Source of the DNA: CBDUBU01 sp965365465
GTDB lineage: Bacteria > Bacteroidota > Rhodothermia > Rhodothermales > DASSAV01
Reading direction: 5' to 3'
DNA: 7,030 nt
Assembly (NCBI GenBank): GCA_965365465.1
Contig: CBDUBU010000217.1
Location: forward strand, 1 to 7,030
Of this stretch, positions 6,061 through 7,030 are shown piece after piece; the first letter of the stretch is position 1, and each line of letters begins with the position of its first letter. A program made the translations under genes and the position numbers. Below the pieces are notes generated by a model. That model had not been told where the DNA came from. It made no database searches and saw nothing but the letters and a program-made list of their open reading frames with translations.

Positions 6061-7008
6061 ATGCCGATGATGGCTCCCCTACTCCTTGCCCTGTCGTTGC
6101 TGTGTGCGTGTCAGGAAAAAGAGGTTCCACCTGCACCTGTAGATACACACCGCACCGTTGCCGTCACGATTGATGACCTGCCGGTGGTGCGCGGAGGCAG
6201 TCTGGAGAACAGGCGCGCCCTCACCGCACGGCTGCTATCGAAAGTTACGGCCTACGACATCCCCGCCATCGGGTTTGTGAACGAGGTCAAGCTCGGAGAG
6301 CCGGCAGCAAGCGCCGACGAAATCGCGCTGCTGGAGCAATGGCTCGACGCGGGCCTGGACCTCGGCAACCACACGTATTCCCATCACTCTCTGTTCAATA
6401 CCGCGCTGGATACCTTTCAAGCCGATGTGGTGCGCGGTGAGCAGGAAACCACGGCGCTGCTGAAAAAACACGGGCGCGAGATGCGGTATTTTCGCCACCC
6501 CTATCTGAACACAGGTCCCAATCTGGAGACGAAAACAGCGTTCGAGGCATTTCTTGCAGCGCGAGGCTACACGGTTGCCCCGGTGACCATCGACAACGAC
6601 GAGTGGGTCTACGCGGCCGCCTACGATAAGGCAGTCGGGGACACGGCGCTCAGGGCGCGGATCGGAGCGGACTACATCCGTTACATGGACGAGGTCTTTG
6701 CATTCCATGAACAGGTGTCGCGTGAGCTGCTCGGACGCGAACCGGCGCAAACCCTCTTGATCCACGCCAACGCCCTGAACGCGGACTACTTCGACGCGCT
6801 GGCCCGGATGATGCAGGCGCGGGGCTACCGGTTCATTTCTCTGGAGGAAGCGCTACAGGACCCGGCTTATGCGCGGCAGGACACCTACACCGGCCGCGCC
6901 GGCATTTCATGGCTCCAGCGATGGCGGATCACACAGGGGCAGGAATGGCTTCCGGGCCTGGACGTTCCAGAGTGGGTGGATCAGGTTGCCTTTCCAGAGC
7001 GGCAGTAG
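6061..7008 (+). CDS. Polysaccharide deacetylase (CE4)-superfamily lipoprotein
   Basis: This 315-residue protein belongs to the NodB/CE4 deacetylase superfamily, metal-dependent enzymes that remove acetyl groups from amino-sugar polymers. The N-terminus (MPMMAPLLLALSLLCAC) looks like a lipoprotein signal with lipobox LCAC and lipidated Cys17, followed by a Pro-rich linker, so it is probably membrane-anchored. Motif 1 is VAVTIDDLP (33-41) with D38-D39. Motif 2 is LGNHTYSHHS (101-110), giving the metal ligands H104 and H108 in H-x3-H. Motif 3 is RYFRHPYLNTG (142-152). Later parts are VTIDNDEW (175-182) and the LLIHANALNADYF segment (232-244), where classical CE4 enzymes have their final catalytic His. 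The C-terminal stretch GISWLQRW (281-288) recurs in this subfamily. ATG 6061 is followed by in-frame ATGs at 6067 and 6070, and no Shine-Dalgarno sequence separates them. It lies 24 bp after the glycosyltransferase, probably in the same transcript. The substrate is unproven. Confidence 0.9.
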   Translation: MPMMAPLLLALSLLCACQEKEVPPAPVDTHRTVAVTIDDLPVVRGGSLENRRALTARLLSKVTAYDIPAIGFVNEVKLGEPAASADEIALLEQWLDAGLDLGNHTYSHHSLFNTALDTFQADVVRGEQETTALLKKHGREMRYFRHPYLNTGPNLETKTAFEAFLAARGYTVAPVTIDNDEWVYAAAYDKAVGDTALRARIGADYIRYMDEVFAFHEQVSRELLGREPAQTLLIHANALNADYFDALARMMQARGYRFISLEEALQDPAYARQDTYTGRAGISWLQRWRITQGQEWLPGLDVPEWVDQVAFPERQ

Positions 7009-7030
7009 CGCGCAGCCGAACGAGGAATGC

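Overview
The window is an ordinary stretch of bacterial chromosome carrying seven supportable protein genes. There is no RNA gene, CRISPR array, insertion sequence or phage feature. The DNA is moderately GC-rich. Shine-Dalgarno sequences are weak or absent before most genes. One product carries a Sec signal peptide and one a lipobox, and there is an ArnT/PMT-type membrane glycosyltransferase, so a Gram-negative envelope is likely. Gene content and the poor ribosome-binding sites would fit the Bacteroidota/Rhodothermota lineage, but this is inference and the window has no taxonomic marker.

Left part (1-3137), all on the minus strand. Reading right to left there is a secreted DUF5060/DUF4038 protein, which is a glycoside hydrolase 140-like candidate glycosidase. 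Next comes a small ABM-fold monooxygenase-like protein, then the first 253 codons of a biotin-dependent acyl-CoA carboxylase carboxyltransferase (PccB/MmdA type) that runs off the left edge.

Middle and right part (3356-7008), all on the plus strand. It starts with a GNAT acetyltransferase whose 218-bp upstream region holds two inverted-repeat structures. A SlyD-like FKBP peptidyl-prolyl isomerase follows and is closed by a strong terminator-like hairpin. Last comes a probable two-gene operon: a multi-pass GT39/PMT_2 glycosyltransferase, then 24 bp later a predicted lipoprotein of the polysaccharide deacetylase (CE4) superfamily.

Three of the seven products (the GH140-like hydrolase, the GT39 transferase and the CE4 lipoprotein) act on glycans outside the cytoplasm, so the window leans towards envelope or polysaccharide chemistry. 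The hydrolase is on the opposite strand and nothing else links it to the other two. I found no convincing new system. The points most worth checking are the Glu in place of the usual Asp at a predicted catalytic position of the GH140-like protein, the glycosyltransferase-deacetylase pair, the structured region before the GNAT gene, and the terminator only 34 bp before the glycosyltransferase start.
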